Assembly: GCA_037893225.1 (NCBI GenBank)
Contig: JAZGUH010000564.1
Span: 1,798,001 to 1,862,000 of the forward strand
Direction of reading: 5' to 3'
DNA from: Hippasteria phrygiana
Lineage: Eukaryota > Echinodermata > Asteroidea > Valvatida > Goniasteridae
Length of the DNA: 64,000 nt
The translations under genes and the position numbers were made by a program. Shown here one piece after another: positions 55,425 to 64,000 of the stretch. The notes under the pieces were generated by a model. That model saw only the letters and a list, made by a program, of their open reading frames with translations, did not search any database and was not told the DNA's origin. Positions within the stretch are counted from its first letter, which is position 1, and every line of letters begins with the position of its first letter.

Positions 55425-55549
55425 TGTGTGTACACGTACACCCAGGTTTGTTTATGGTGTAAACTCCTATTGGTTTTGTACACGTTTTCTAATCGAGGAC
55501 GTTCTCGATGACATTCTTGTCCTCCATAAACAAACCCAGGTACACACAA
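55425..55549. mobile_element. Hairpin MITE, about 30-bp arms
   Basis: TGTGTGTACACGTACACCCA then GGTTTGTTTATGG, mirrored by CCATAAACAAACCCAGGTAC then ACACA. GAGGACGTTCTCGATGACAT lies in the loop. Confidence 0.78.
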
Positions 55550-55599
55550 GTTGCAAAATCTCAACCTCTCTATTATTGGATGGTCAGTCAGATTAGTAA

Positions 55600-56654
55600 A
55601 GAACCTTCTCACTGACGTATAAACAAGCTACTGTCCCAGACAAAGTGGGAATCAGCGCAAAGTTTGGAATTTCCATTTTGCCCGGGTGGACAAAGTAGGA
55701 ATTCCAATACTGTTGGGCAAAGTGGGATTGATTTACAGTTTTTGATTTACCAATGACACCCACTTTCCTCCGGTGATAATAGCGCAATGTGAGAATGTTG
55801 CCATTTATTACCGTACTTTGGGAACCTCCCTTCAGCCGTTAGAAAGCGGCCGAGTCTTAGACATTTTGTCATTCACGAATGATTCCCACTTTGTCCAGGC
55901 TTTGATACTAATCCACATGTAAATCCACATGTAAACTTGTGGAACGTGCATTCTCACCTTGCCACGCGTTAATGGAACTCCCACTTTACACTGGGCAAAT
56001 TCCGAATTTTCCCAGATTCCCACATTGCGTGTGACAGTGATTGTCATCCATGCATTTTGTTAAATAGCACTGTGTTTGTTTGGTATTGAGAGCCTCGCTT
56101 TGAACCCGGATGTGCGCAGACGCGGCTAATGTGAAATTCGTCAAGAGTAATAACATGAACCCGCACTCCGTCTATATACAGCTGTATGACTTGTTGAAGC
56201 CATGATTATCGAGACTATAGTACACCGTGATTAACGGGTACTATTGAAAACGAGGATGAAGAAGGATATATGTAAAGTACGGGGACAAGGTTGTCAAACG
56301 TATTGTTTTCAGCACGGTAAGATGGTTCCATTGGATTCAACTCCTCGGAGGCATTGCGGGTCCAGGTTTACGTCCGTGATAGGCACGAAGTCAGTAATGT
56401 TGGTACCCCAAAAAGGCATCGTTATACACCTCTCGTTCATTCAAAAATATTTCCTAACACCCTATGCATGGGAACAAATTCATGTAATTCTTTTTTTACA
56501 TTAATCAGATTTATGTAGTCTGAACGAATTTTCGTAAATTTGGCATTCTTTTATTAAAGTACATTGTATTTACTTTCATTTATGTTCATAGTTGGTAACA
56601 TTGCTTTAAATATTAGGGGTGTAGTGTTATGTTGCCTGTATTTTACCTGTCCAG
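55600..56654. other. Cathepsin intron, degenerate inverted words
   Basis: ACAAAGTGGGAATC, CAAAGTAGGAATTCC and CAAAGTGGGATTG recur on the plus strand at 55640-55735, and their complements (TTCCCACTTTGTCC, CTCCCACTTTAC, ATTCCCACATTGCG) at 55880-56030. It looks like an old element with internal repeats. No gene. Confidence 0.45.
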
Positions 56655-56884
56655 TTGTGCTGGTGGAGAACCTTACCTTGCCTTGCGGACCTGGCGAGAC
56701 AGAGGTCTAGTGACCGGTGGTGCTTATCAGAGTAGCAGCGGGTGCCGACCGTACCCCTACAAGCCTTGCAGTCACAATGAGAAGGGCACCTACGGCCCGT
56801 GCCCGGACCGTCCTAAAAAGACCCCCTGCAACAAGACGTGCCGGGCTGGCTACCCAAACCTTTACAATGAGGACAAGCACTACG
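56655..56884 (+). CDS. Cathepsin B-like protease, exon with occluding-loop region
   Basis: A TTACCTGTCCAG acceptor supplies one base to complete Gly. Then CAGGEPYLALRTWRDRGLVT, GGAYQSSSGCRPYPYKPCSH, and PCNKTCRAGYPNLYNEDKHY to G|GTATTT (phase 1). C-x-G-G-x-P, G-L-V-(T/S)-G-G-x-Y, G-C-(R/K)-P-Y and D-K-(H/Y)-Y-G are the cathepsin B signatures. The H-N-E-K-G-T-Y-G-P-C segment corresponds to the occluding loop, with one of its two usual His residues visible. The rest, with the catalytic His and Asn, must lie downstream but was not found in the window. Confidence 0.9.
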
Positions 56885-56922
56885 GTATTTCGTCTTACAT
56901 TCATTTTGGGAACTTTAAAGGC

Positions 56923-57409
56923 AGTGTACATGATTGGTCATTGTTGCAATTTTCAGAAATGGGCGGATTTGGGGGTTAGTATTTTATAGGAAATATCGTT
57001 CCACTGACCTGTTCAAAGTTTTGCGTTCTTGGATGGCGAAAAAACGAGAGAGAAACGCCGCTCGTTTTCAACCGTCGGGCAGATGATAGCCTGTAGTCAA
57101 GGCGCGCGCGGCTATCTGGGCGTGTGACGCGCCCCGGATATGCCGTAGCGCCATCATGTCCGGGGCGCGCCACTCGTCCTGGTAGCCACGCGCGCCTTGA
57201 ATAACGGCTACAGGGCAGTTTTCCAACTATTTCCAGCTGGAAATCGTTGGAAAACGATATATATTTCGACTTTTCATGACAACGACAGCACACCTGGTGC
57301 CATCATTTCACAGGATGATTGAGACAACTATTAACTTAGTCTAGTAGGCCTAAGGTATTTCGTAATAATTCAATAAAAAGAATTTGGAGGATTAACAATC
57401 GTGTACACT
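56923..57409. mobile_element. MITE family E, copy 3 (inverted, with GC core)
   Basis: Begins AGTGTACATGATTGGTCATT and ends with the complement of AGTGTACACGATTG. It is the reverse complement of copy 1 over its whole length, including the palindromic core (57080-57212). It starts about 38 bases after the cathepsin exon and faces copy 2, which precedes the other cathepsin exon. Confidence 0.85.
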
Positions 57410-57457
57410 ACATTTACGGCCTTGTCACACCAGGCAATTTTTACAAGCAACTTGGAG

Positions 57458-58374
57458 CAGTGGCGTAACTACACTGTATGTAAAACGTGCCCGTAATTTT
57501 ACGGTAAGTTCCCAGTAAAACGGGTTGACGGCGAAAAAACGGAAAATTACGTCAGTTACGGGAATTTCCCGTAAAATGTTTCTAGTAGGGTCGAAGCAAA
57601 AAGGGTACAAAACCTTAAAAATTAAGCGAAGTGCACAGTACATTTACGGGATTTTTGTTAGTGTGGGTTGCCATTAATTAACGGAAATGAATGAAGTAGG
57701 AACCAGACTAAGCGGAAGTACCGGTAACTTATTATACATTACTATGGTAGAGTGTACAAATGCTACGATAATGTACTAAAGACTACAAAATAAATAATGT
57801 TGTTCTTTAGCTTTATAATGATCGTATCCCCATAATAAAGTCATGGCTTCCCATGCATGAACAATTTCAATATTTGAATACGAAATTAAAGATATACCGG
57901 TAGGCCTAATTCACCTATGTTTGTAAAAAGTCAAAATTCTATTGTAGAGTTGTTTGAATAAAACATAATGGTCAAGAAAGTGTATTTTTGGACTTAACAC
58001 GGCAATTTAACCTGACTTTTGTGAACACAAATTTCCTCATTTCTGATGGTCGTGCAATTGCTACGTAATGGGCGCGCGGCCCTTTACGGGTTTTTGTCCC
58101 GTAAAATGCAGCGCGCAGTCCATTTACGGTTATTCACCGTAATATTTACACTTCTTTTCACCGTAAAATACGGGAATTTTACAGTGTACGAAGGGCACGG
58201 GGGAACGTGCCCCCAGCTGACATCCGTGCCCCCGGGTTCCCCCCCCCCCCCATTTGAAATCTTGAAATGTACAAAAAATTACACAAGCTGCAGTTTATAT
58301 ACTTTAAGTTCCCCCTCGAAAAAATGTGTGCACCCCCAGGTTCCCCCAAGAAATTTCACCCAGTTACGCCACTG
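57458..58374. mobile_element. hAT-type MITE with perfect 8-bp target duplication
   Basis: The ends are CAGTGGCGTAACT and its exact complement AGTTACGCCACTG. The 8-mer ACTTGGAG flanks both sides (57450-57457, 58375-58382), as left by hAT transposases. The interior has several CCGTAAAATG/CATTTTACGG words, and GTGCCCCC-rich sequence near the right end. 917 bp, no transposase. The perfect duplication implies a fairly recent insertion. Confidence 0.9.
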
Positions 58375-58715
58375 ACTTGGAGGCAACAAACAGCACTGCG
58401 GGTTAACAAAATGCTTGGGTCGGACGACAGGCATTGTTTTCTAACATTGTATTAGCATTCTTAAGAAAATTTAAATATGTGAACATTGAAATTTGCATGT
58501 TTTTCTTCTTGGAAATTGCCTGGAACTGATTGCCTGTGAATGCCCCGTGTGACCCCCATGGCCCTTTGGTATAAATCGTACCTGTGACATCTCCATTATG
58601 TCGATTTTCTTTTTTTGGGGATGGACTCCATTACCTTCATTGATCCCATTCCCAACAACTTAGTGATTTAGATTTGTCCACATTTTTAACAATATTCCAA
58701 TTAAGGTATTTACAG

Positions 58716-58873
58716 AAAAACGAAAAGGGACAACCAAAACCGTGTTTTATGTTTTCACGAAGGGAATATTTGCACAGGCCTACCTATTGTAGCAAGCCTA
58801 TACAGTTTGGCTGTGGAGGGCAAAACATTCAATGTACTGGATTTTGGGTTTTCCCAAAGGGACAATTTTACAG
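58716..58873 (+). CDS. Exon-like open stretch, uncertain
   Basis: Between GGTATTTACAG and ACAG|GTAATT one frame stays open for 52 codons: KTKRDNQNRVLCFHEGN, then TGLPIVASLYSLAVEGKTFN and VLDFGFSQRDNF. Protein-like composition, but the family is unknown and no neighbouring exon is confirmed. It ends in phase 1, which would suit the partial exon at 63931. Confidence 0.25.
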
Positions 58874-59150
58874 GTAATTTTCATGTTTTAACGTTAATTT
58901 ATACAAAGAGGATGTAAATTTACAAGACCACTTTGTCAAAAAACCCATTTGCTGTAAATATGCAGCAGCACCAAAGAAGTGACAGAGAATCTAAACTGTT
59001 GACCTACATGAATCTCATCACGCAGCAACTGACCAATCAAAATTGAGGAAATTAATTTTTTCAGGAGTCATGATAAATTGCAGTGTTTAGTCCAAAACAC
59101 GTATTCTTGAACATAATATGTAATTCAAATATTTTCACAATAAAATTTAG

Positions 59151-59286
59151 ATTTTTGGCAAACATAGGTGAAGAATCTCATCCTGATATCTCCTTTCATG
59201 TTCAAATATCAAAATTGTACATGGAAAACCATGACTCCATCATTGGCATTGAGAAACCTGAATATAAAGCTAAAGCTGAAGCATAT
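59151..59286 (+). CDS. Exon-like open stretch, uncertain
   Basis: Between AAAATTTAG and GCATAT|GTACAT: FLANIGEESHPDISFHVQIS then KLYMENHDSIIGIEKPEYKA. Only this frame is open. Phase does not fit the stretch at 58716. No family recognised. Confidence 0.22.
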
Positions 59287-59427
59287 GTACATTCTCCCGC
59301 CATAGTAATATTATTAGCCTGGGTCCCAGTTCATTCATGACTGCAAATTGCTGTTACGTACTGGTAACCCAACTTCCAGGGAAATCAATTGTGTGGGCAC
59401 TTCAATAAACGGAATTGGGTACAATTA

Positions 59428-59685
59428 TAGAGAGGTTTCGTTAGTGCACGGTTAGAGAGACGACTACGTTTAGTTCCCGTGACCTCATCAGTTTTTTGCG
59501 CTTGTTTGACGTTTTCCTCACTCATCCTAAACGTAATCACCTTGTTAACGCGGATAGCGATCGCACTACACGTAAGTAAGAAACGGATAAAACAAACGAA
59601 CATATTTTACCAATTTTCGTCGCATACCGGTTTTAGAGCTAAACGTCGGCGTACGCACTAACCGTGCGCTAACGAAACCTCTCTA
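59428..59685. mobile_element. Harbinger-type MITE with TTA target duplication
   Basis: Left TAGAGAGGTTTCGTTAGTGC; right, reverse complemented, TAGAGAGGTTTCGTTAGCGC. Both continue ACGGTTAG. TTA flanks both sides (59425-59427, 59686-59688), the 3-bp duplication of PIF/Harbinger elements. 258 bp. Confidence 0.82.
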
Positions 59686-60106
59686 TTAACAGGAATACCC
59701 CGTCGTTTTACAGGAATAGCAAGGTTATTTTTAAGAGTGTTCGCGAGTCTTTAGATAAAAGTTTGCACCGTAATAAGCCTTTTGCGCGTTGATTTGCATA
59801 GATCCTTGTACCCCGTCTTCGCTCAATCTAAGATGCACAGCGTGCGCCGGTCGTTGCCAGACTGATCATTATTATGTAGTCAGTACCGTTGTTGCTAGAC
59901 CACGTGATTCGGGGCAAGCCGCAACGTGGCGACGCACGGCCAGTGGTGGTTTCCCTGTCTGGTATCTGGAACTACCGTTGGGTGAAACAGCGCACGGTAG
60001 AGATTGTCACCACTCTAAAACACAACAACCGCTCGAATCGTTACAGTACATGTTGTATGTTCTTCTCGAAACGCGGCCTTTTTTTTAGCAATTATAGTTT
60101 CTTTAA

Positions 60107-60460
60107 TGGATAACAACTTCGAAGGTTGGAACGTGAAGAAACTGCAGACATTTCTTCAAGAGAGAGGGGTTTCAATAACGGGTTACCTGAAGAAAGAACT
60201 AGTTGAACTGTGCAAGTGCGTGGCCAATCTGAAATTGACAACCGACCCGAATCTTTCAAGCCCCAACTTGACAAAAGATTGAAAGACGCTGGCTGCACAT
60301 TTTCCGACCCATTTAATCTTCCTGGATTCACGAAGGATTTCTCGAATATACCAGATTTCGGACTATACGATGTCTTCATATTTGATTTGTTTTCGAGCGG
60401 ATTACGACCGGCGAAAACTTATTCGTAAATATACAAAAACAATTTCTGCAAGACCTTGCC
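60107..60460 (+). pseudogene. SAP-domain protein fragment, frame-broken
   Basis: MDNNFEGWNVKKLQTFLQER then GVSITGYLKKELVELCK is a SAP motif, a helix-turn-helix of about 35 residues that binds DNA or chromatin. The frame stops at 60282, but similarity continues in the next frame (DAGCTFSDPFNLPGF, then SNIPDFGLYDVF) and a third (ADYDRRKL). Proteins with this SAP start and a C-F-x-D-P-F / I-P-x-(F/I)-G-x-Y-D-V block occur with YqaJ domains in marine invertebrates. At least two frameshifts make it a pseudogene. 60784-60935 is a partial duplicate of its 3' part with a 28-bp insertion. Confidence 0.6.
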
Positions 60461-60783
60461 CAACAGAATCTTTCTTCATCCAACCTTTCCCACAAATACA
60501 AAAAGGAATGGAAAGGGAGATTTTGTTGATGCCTTTACAAATCCTCCCCCCCCCCCCCCCCCCTCCCCCAGATAAGTTCGGACTCGCTGTGGCTACTTGT
60601 TGGAATGATCCATCAAAGAATCCACTGATTATTCTTCTAACGTAGCCAGCACATACCAGGACTGTCATCTTGCAGAAATAGTGGCTAAAACTGACTCCCT
60701 CGAAGCGTATTCCACTTTTTAAAAAAGAAAGAAATTACGCTTTGGGTGGGTCAGTCACACACCCACACGGCTGGGATACCCAC

Positions 60784-60935
60784 CAACCTATTCGTAAATA
60801 TATACAAAAACAATTTCTGCAAGACCAGTCACTTACGTAAAAACCGATAATGAGACCTTGCTCAACAGAATCTTTCTTCCTCCAACCTTTCCCACAAATA
60901 AATAAAGAATGGAAAGAGAGATTTTGTTGACAATG
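60784..60935 (+). repeat. Duplicate of the SAP pseudogene 3' segment
   Basis: TATTCGTAAATATATACAAA to GACCTTGCTCAACAGAATCT and GAGAGATTTTGTTGA repeat 60421-60530 with about 28 extra bases (AGTCACTTACGTAAAAACC...). Pyrimidine runs follow both copies. Confidence 0.75.
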
Positions 60936-61261
60936 TCTTTAACAACCCCCACCCTCCCTACCCCCTAAACGAACTTTGACTAACTGCGGCTATTTCCTGA
61001 GATGATCAACAAAATAAGATAATCTGATCATTCCTTGAATTTTGCCTGCACACACCGGTTCTTTCTTGCTATTTTCAAAATTTAAAAAGCACTTCATCTT
61101 GTAAAGAACAGGAAGTTCAACCAAAATTAACAATCGGTTAACCAAGGCCCTGAAACAAAAAGTTCCATCACATTGACTCGACATCGTAACACATAGTCTG
61201 CATGTATGATTACGCCCCCTCCCAATACAAACAAAAACAAAATTGTTCATCTCCACCGCGC

Positions 61262-61513
61262 TAGATGTCGAAGCTGGTATTGGGTCTGTGTAGTCATCTG
61301 TTGGCCCATTTCCACCGACGAAATGTTTGGAGCAAATGTAAGTATTGTAAGTTACATTCTCCGCCGAAAAGTCTTTTCTGGAGCAGTTTTTTATCCAACG
61401 GAGACACTTCTCACGGTTCGACTTCGGCTTCGGAAAGGGTAGCCACAAACGCCATTCATGTGGAGACGGTCCGAAAAGCGCGAGTCGCTGTTGCATGTTC
61501 CGTAAGAACAGTG
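61262..61513 (-). pseudogene. THAP domain, frame-shifted copy
   Basis: The minus strand gives HCSYGTCNSDSRFSDRLHMN in one frame (zinc ligands C-x4-C) and, after a one-base shift near YPF, PKPKSNREKCLRWIKNC and YICSKHFVGGNGPTDDYTDP (second pair C-x2-H, then F). The closing DPIPA fits the THAP A-(V/I)-P box. After it a GCG|GTGGAG donor is possible. Order and residues are those of a full THAP domain, with the shift marking decay. THAP exons of this style are found with YqaJ-type genes, but the SAP copy nearby is on the opposite strand. Confidence 0.65.
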
Positions 61514-61997
61514 CTTCTTCGCAGGCATTCTCAAGCACTAAATCCCACAAACTTCGTATTTTATGTTAATGTCTGGATTCTAACAATAACCAGTACTAGA
61601 GTCTGACAAAATCTGCGTGGAAATTTATCGTTTTAAAGTGACAAGAAACGTATGAATCGCGTACATGTACTTCGATCACGGCAAGTGGACACGTATGCGA
61701 TATGCATTGACATTGTGTCTGCACGCGCGTATGCGAGAAAGCTTGCCCCGAATCACGTGTCGTGGCAACAATCACTACGCAGCGGGGTCAAAGTACGGGT
61801 CACTCGCAAAAGGCTTATTCCACGGGTGCAGTTTTTACGGGACTACAAATAGTGCAAGCAAATTGGCCGACGTGTACCCGAGCAGACTACTAACTAGTGT
61901 TGAAAACTTCCCTCTGAAGAAAGCCGGTGTTTCATGCTTGGAATTGCCACAGGGTTCTTGCAGTCTGGAAGCCACTGCCACCTATACCGTCCTGCAG
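61514..61997. other. Intergenic, nothing firm
   Basis: An open plus-strand frame from about 61665 runs into the Harbinger-like end at 61998 but shows no family features. Confidence 0.4.
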
Positions 61998-62115
61998 CCG
62001 ATTTCACGAAAAAGTGCGTAGCTTCCGCCAGTTTCAAAAGTGGCGTAAGGCTTACGCAACAAAAAAGTTGCGCAGCTGCGCCATTTCCTTACGGACCATT
62101 TTCACGAAACTTGTC
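61998..62115 (+). mobile_element. Harbinger-type 5' end upstream of a SANT pseudogene
   Basis: CCGATTTCACGAAAAAGTGC, then GTAAGGCTTACGCAAC and GTTGCGCAGCTGCGCC palindromes, then ACCATTTTCACGAAACTTG 97 bases on. This has the same architecture as 44870-45082 ahead of HARBI1 (CCGATTTCACTAAAC, TTACG palindromes, CCATTTCACTAAAG). Confidence 0.5.
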
Positions 62116-62400
62116 TTAGCTGCGCAATGTACCGATTTATTACAACAGTAAAAGAAAGTTTTGAACGAGTCTAACTTATGCATATTATTCTGTAATTATA
62201 AGCGCAGCACAAAGGTCACACATGCGACATATTCGCCGTGCGTGTACATTGACAATGTGTATTGGCCTACGTACGGCGCGGTACAAGCAGACGATCAAGA
62301 CAAATTTGGGCGGGGAAACATTTTATCCAAATGTTCGCTCTTTTTCTGCGGGACCCGGATGGATCGACAAATTATGTAAGTAACCTACATCATAGCGACA

Positions 62401-62700
62401 ATGGCTAACGTTTCTAGAGAGCGACACGGTAGAAATGTTAATTGGTCGTTGGAGGAAGTTAAAATCCTCGCAGAGTTCGTCAAAGATTGTGGATCGAGAG
62501 AGTTGTTTGGGAGTAGTGGCAAAGGAAAGAGAGCGCCCGCAAATATTAAAAAATAAAGCGGGCTCACTGGCAGCAGGTAACGCAGCTGGAAAACGGGGTC
62601 CCGTGAGGGACTGGCAAAAGGTCCGAAAACATGGGGGGAACTTGCAAGTAAGGCCCGGAAATATCGGAGAGAGAGAAACGAAACGGGTAGGCCTAGTATT
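62401..62700 (+). pseudogene. Myb/SANT-like protein of a Harbinger element, frame-broken
   Basis: MANVSRERHGRNVNWSLEEV then KILAEFVKDCGSRELF is the first helix of a Myb/SANT-like domain. The frame hits TAA at 62554-62556. The next frame continues NKAGSLAAGNAAGKRGPVRD and WQKVRKH, and the first frame resumes TWGELASKARKYRRERNE. The W-S-L-E-E start, N-A-x-G-K-R and W-x-K-(V/L)-(R/K) spacing match zeste-like SANT proteins of Harbinger transposons. At least two frameshifts, so not functional. It is a different subfamily from the SANT protein at 51210-51921. Confidence 0.62.
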
Positions 62701-62743
62701 ATTTTGGGTCAACTCGTACCAGAGTCAACTCGTACTCCCCTAA

Positions 62744-63930
62744 TAAGTTTCCATAGGCCTACTGTCTTTTCTAAAATCTTTTTTTTCCCCACAAACTGGA
62801 CGACTGGTTTCGATGACTGTGCGAACGTCTAAGTTTAAAACCCTCCTACTATTTAAAAGGTCAAAATCAGTCAAACTTTCCTTCCACCTCCCCTGCTATA
62901 CTTTTACACAGACATGATCAGATTACATGTGGTTTTGTACTATGGCAGGAGGGTCAAAAACAATCACCCTGACTGATTTTGACCCATACAACAACATGGC
63001 TCAGAATGTATGTTTGCATAGGAGGGCTGGAGAATGTGGTGTTATTGAAATTTCTTTTTTTTCATTGGTTTGAATTTTTATCTCGGCTGTCTTTTTAATA
63101 TTCTGAATGACAGGCCTACTTTGTTTGCCCCTCCCTCTCATATTTTTAGATAATTGATAATGATTGACTGTGCGAACTGTTTTACCCTCGCCAAGAATAT
63201 TTAGGCAAGAAAGATTTGTAACGTTAGAAGTTGGTTTTCTTTGCATGTTTCATAATACTATACACTTCATATAATGCGTTTGAAACTTACTGGTTTTTAA
63301 TAATTTATTTGCATTGGCCATATATTTTAATGAATATACTGCAGTAACTTGCACACGACTGAATCTCTTTTGTAAATATGGGTTGGCTCTGAAAATAGCC
63401 GTTTGGTTTTGAATGGCGCACGTCTACAGCGCTGGCCCGGTGAGATGCTTACATTAAAAAAATCTCAAAACGCTTTACAAAAAATCGAAACTAGGCTACA
63501 TGTAGAACACATTAACAATAATTAACTGATTAAATACCGTTTAAAAAGAAATGTTTTAAGCTGGAAATTTAACATTTTGTTCCACAGATTAGGTGCATAA
63601 ATGGATCCCCGTATGCCTTATGTTTATAATTTATTCTCTGATTATAATAGGGCTGTTCATTTTCGAATAATTTAGTATTTGAATATTCGAAACTTGATTA
63701 GACCGAATATTCGAATATTTGATACTGACTTAGTGACTGATCACATTTTTCACTGCATGCTGCGCTGGTAAAAAAAATTGCACGTAAAAGCACACCGTGT
63801 TTTATGTGTGGCGATCAATATTGTGGACCGTTCGATCGGCATTTTTTTTGCATTCCGCTGTTGTATCGAGGGTTTACAGACGGGAACAATAAATGTTGAT
63901 TTTTCCTCATGTTTGACTGATGATATACAG
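62744..63930. other. Intergenic, third stem-loop repeat fragment
   Basis: At 63400-63385 the minus strand reads GGCTATTTTCAGAGCC, a variant of the stem-loop repeat at 4829 and 40575, followed by ACAAAAGAGATTC. 63420-63560 (AGCGCTGGCCCGGTGAGATG, TCAAAACGCTTTACAAAAAA) looks like a retroposon 3' end. No gene. Confidence 0.45.
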
Positions 63931-64000
63931 GTGGTGGAGTAAAACCCCATGAGGACCCCTCCATGGAGTGGAACTTGGACACCCTTGCGCCCTCCTTTGT
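63931..64000 (+). CDS. Possible exon start leaving the window
   Basis: After GATGATATACAG, only the frame with two leading bases is open: GGVKPHEDPSMEWNLDTLAP then SF to the window end. Two His/Asp/Glu-rich turns and Trp suggest coding, but 23 codons are too few to name a family. It needs a phase 1 exon upstream; both the cathepsin exon at 56884 and the stretch ending 58873 end so, yet it does not resemble the next cathepsin B segment. Confidence 0.3.

Noticed and set aside
55123..55596. 157-codon plus-strand frame
   Set aside because: Runs through GC-rich repeat words and into a hairpin MITE; a by-product of CGTACG-type repeats.
61665..62021. 118-codon plus-strand frame
   Set aside because: Ends inside the Harbinger-like terminal palindromes, with no domain or splice sites.

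Overview
This is animal nuclear DNA, not bacterial, organellar or phage. Coding sequence comes in short exons with GT-AG borders, separated by long AT-rich introns and intergenic DNA packed with MITEs, satellites and retroelement scraps. Frequent ACATGTACATGT and AGGCCTA words, HARBI1, THAP, SAP and YqaJ gene families and very dense terminal-inverted-repeat (TIR) elements suggest a marine invertebrate, perhaps an echinoderm or other non-vertebrate deuterostome. That placement is inference from composition.

Layout. 1-27.7 kb is gene-poor: a first exon at 4.35 kb, two orphan exons near 11.4-12.4 kb, an unrecognised Cys-rich exon at 25.1 kb and many repeats. The repeats include nested TTAA/TA elements at 2.0-3.0 kb, a 201-bp satellite at 17 kb, a Kolobok-like TTAA element carrying a THAP ORF at 19-20.6 kb, and a 75-bp satellite split by a likely solo LTR at 22-24 kb. 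27.8-34.9 kb holds the clearest complete gene: a CCAAT/TATA-type promoter, a 5' UTR exon and three coding exons with matching phases. They encode a 188-aa protein with a signal peptide followed by an ADF/cofilin-like (ADF-H) domain. Its introns carry at least five different TIR elements.

35-44 kb is repeats plus the last three exons of an unrecognised + strand gene (40.9-43.1 kb); an antisense, frame-broken YqaJ exonuclease pseudogene fills its last intron. 44.9-51.9 kb holds a PIF/Harbinger pair: an intron-containing HARBI1-type nuclease gene without its last exon, then a gene ending in a Myb/SANT-like DNA-binding domain with a probable GC-AG intron. 53.9-56.9 kb has two exons of a cathepsin B-like protease, closely flanked by inverted copies of one MITE family.

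57-64 kb is mainly mobile DNA: a hAT-type MITE with a perfect 8-bp target duplication, a TTA-flanked Harbinger MITE, broken SAP and THAP pseudogenes, and a second Harbinger-type end followed by a broken Myb/SANT ORF. The final 70 bp may be the start of an exon that leaves the window. Only the ADF-H gene, the HARBI1/SANT pair and the cathepsin B-like gene have recognisable functions. No long intact transposase or reverse transcriptase ORF remains, so most mobile DNA here is non-autonomous or dead.
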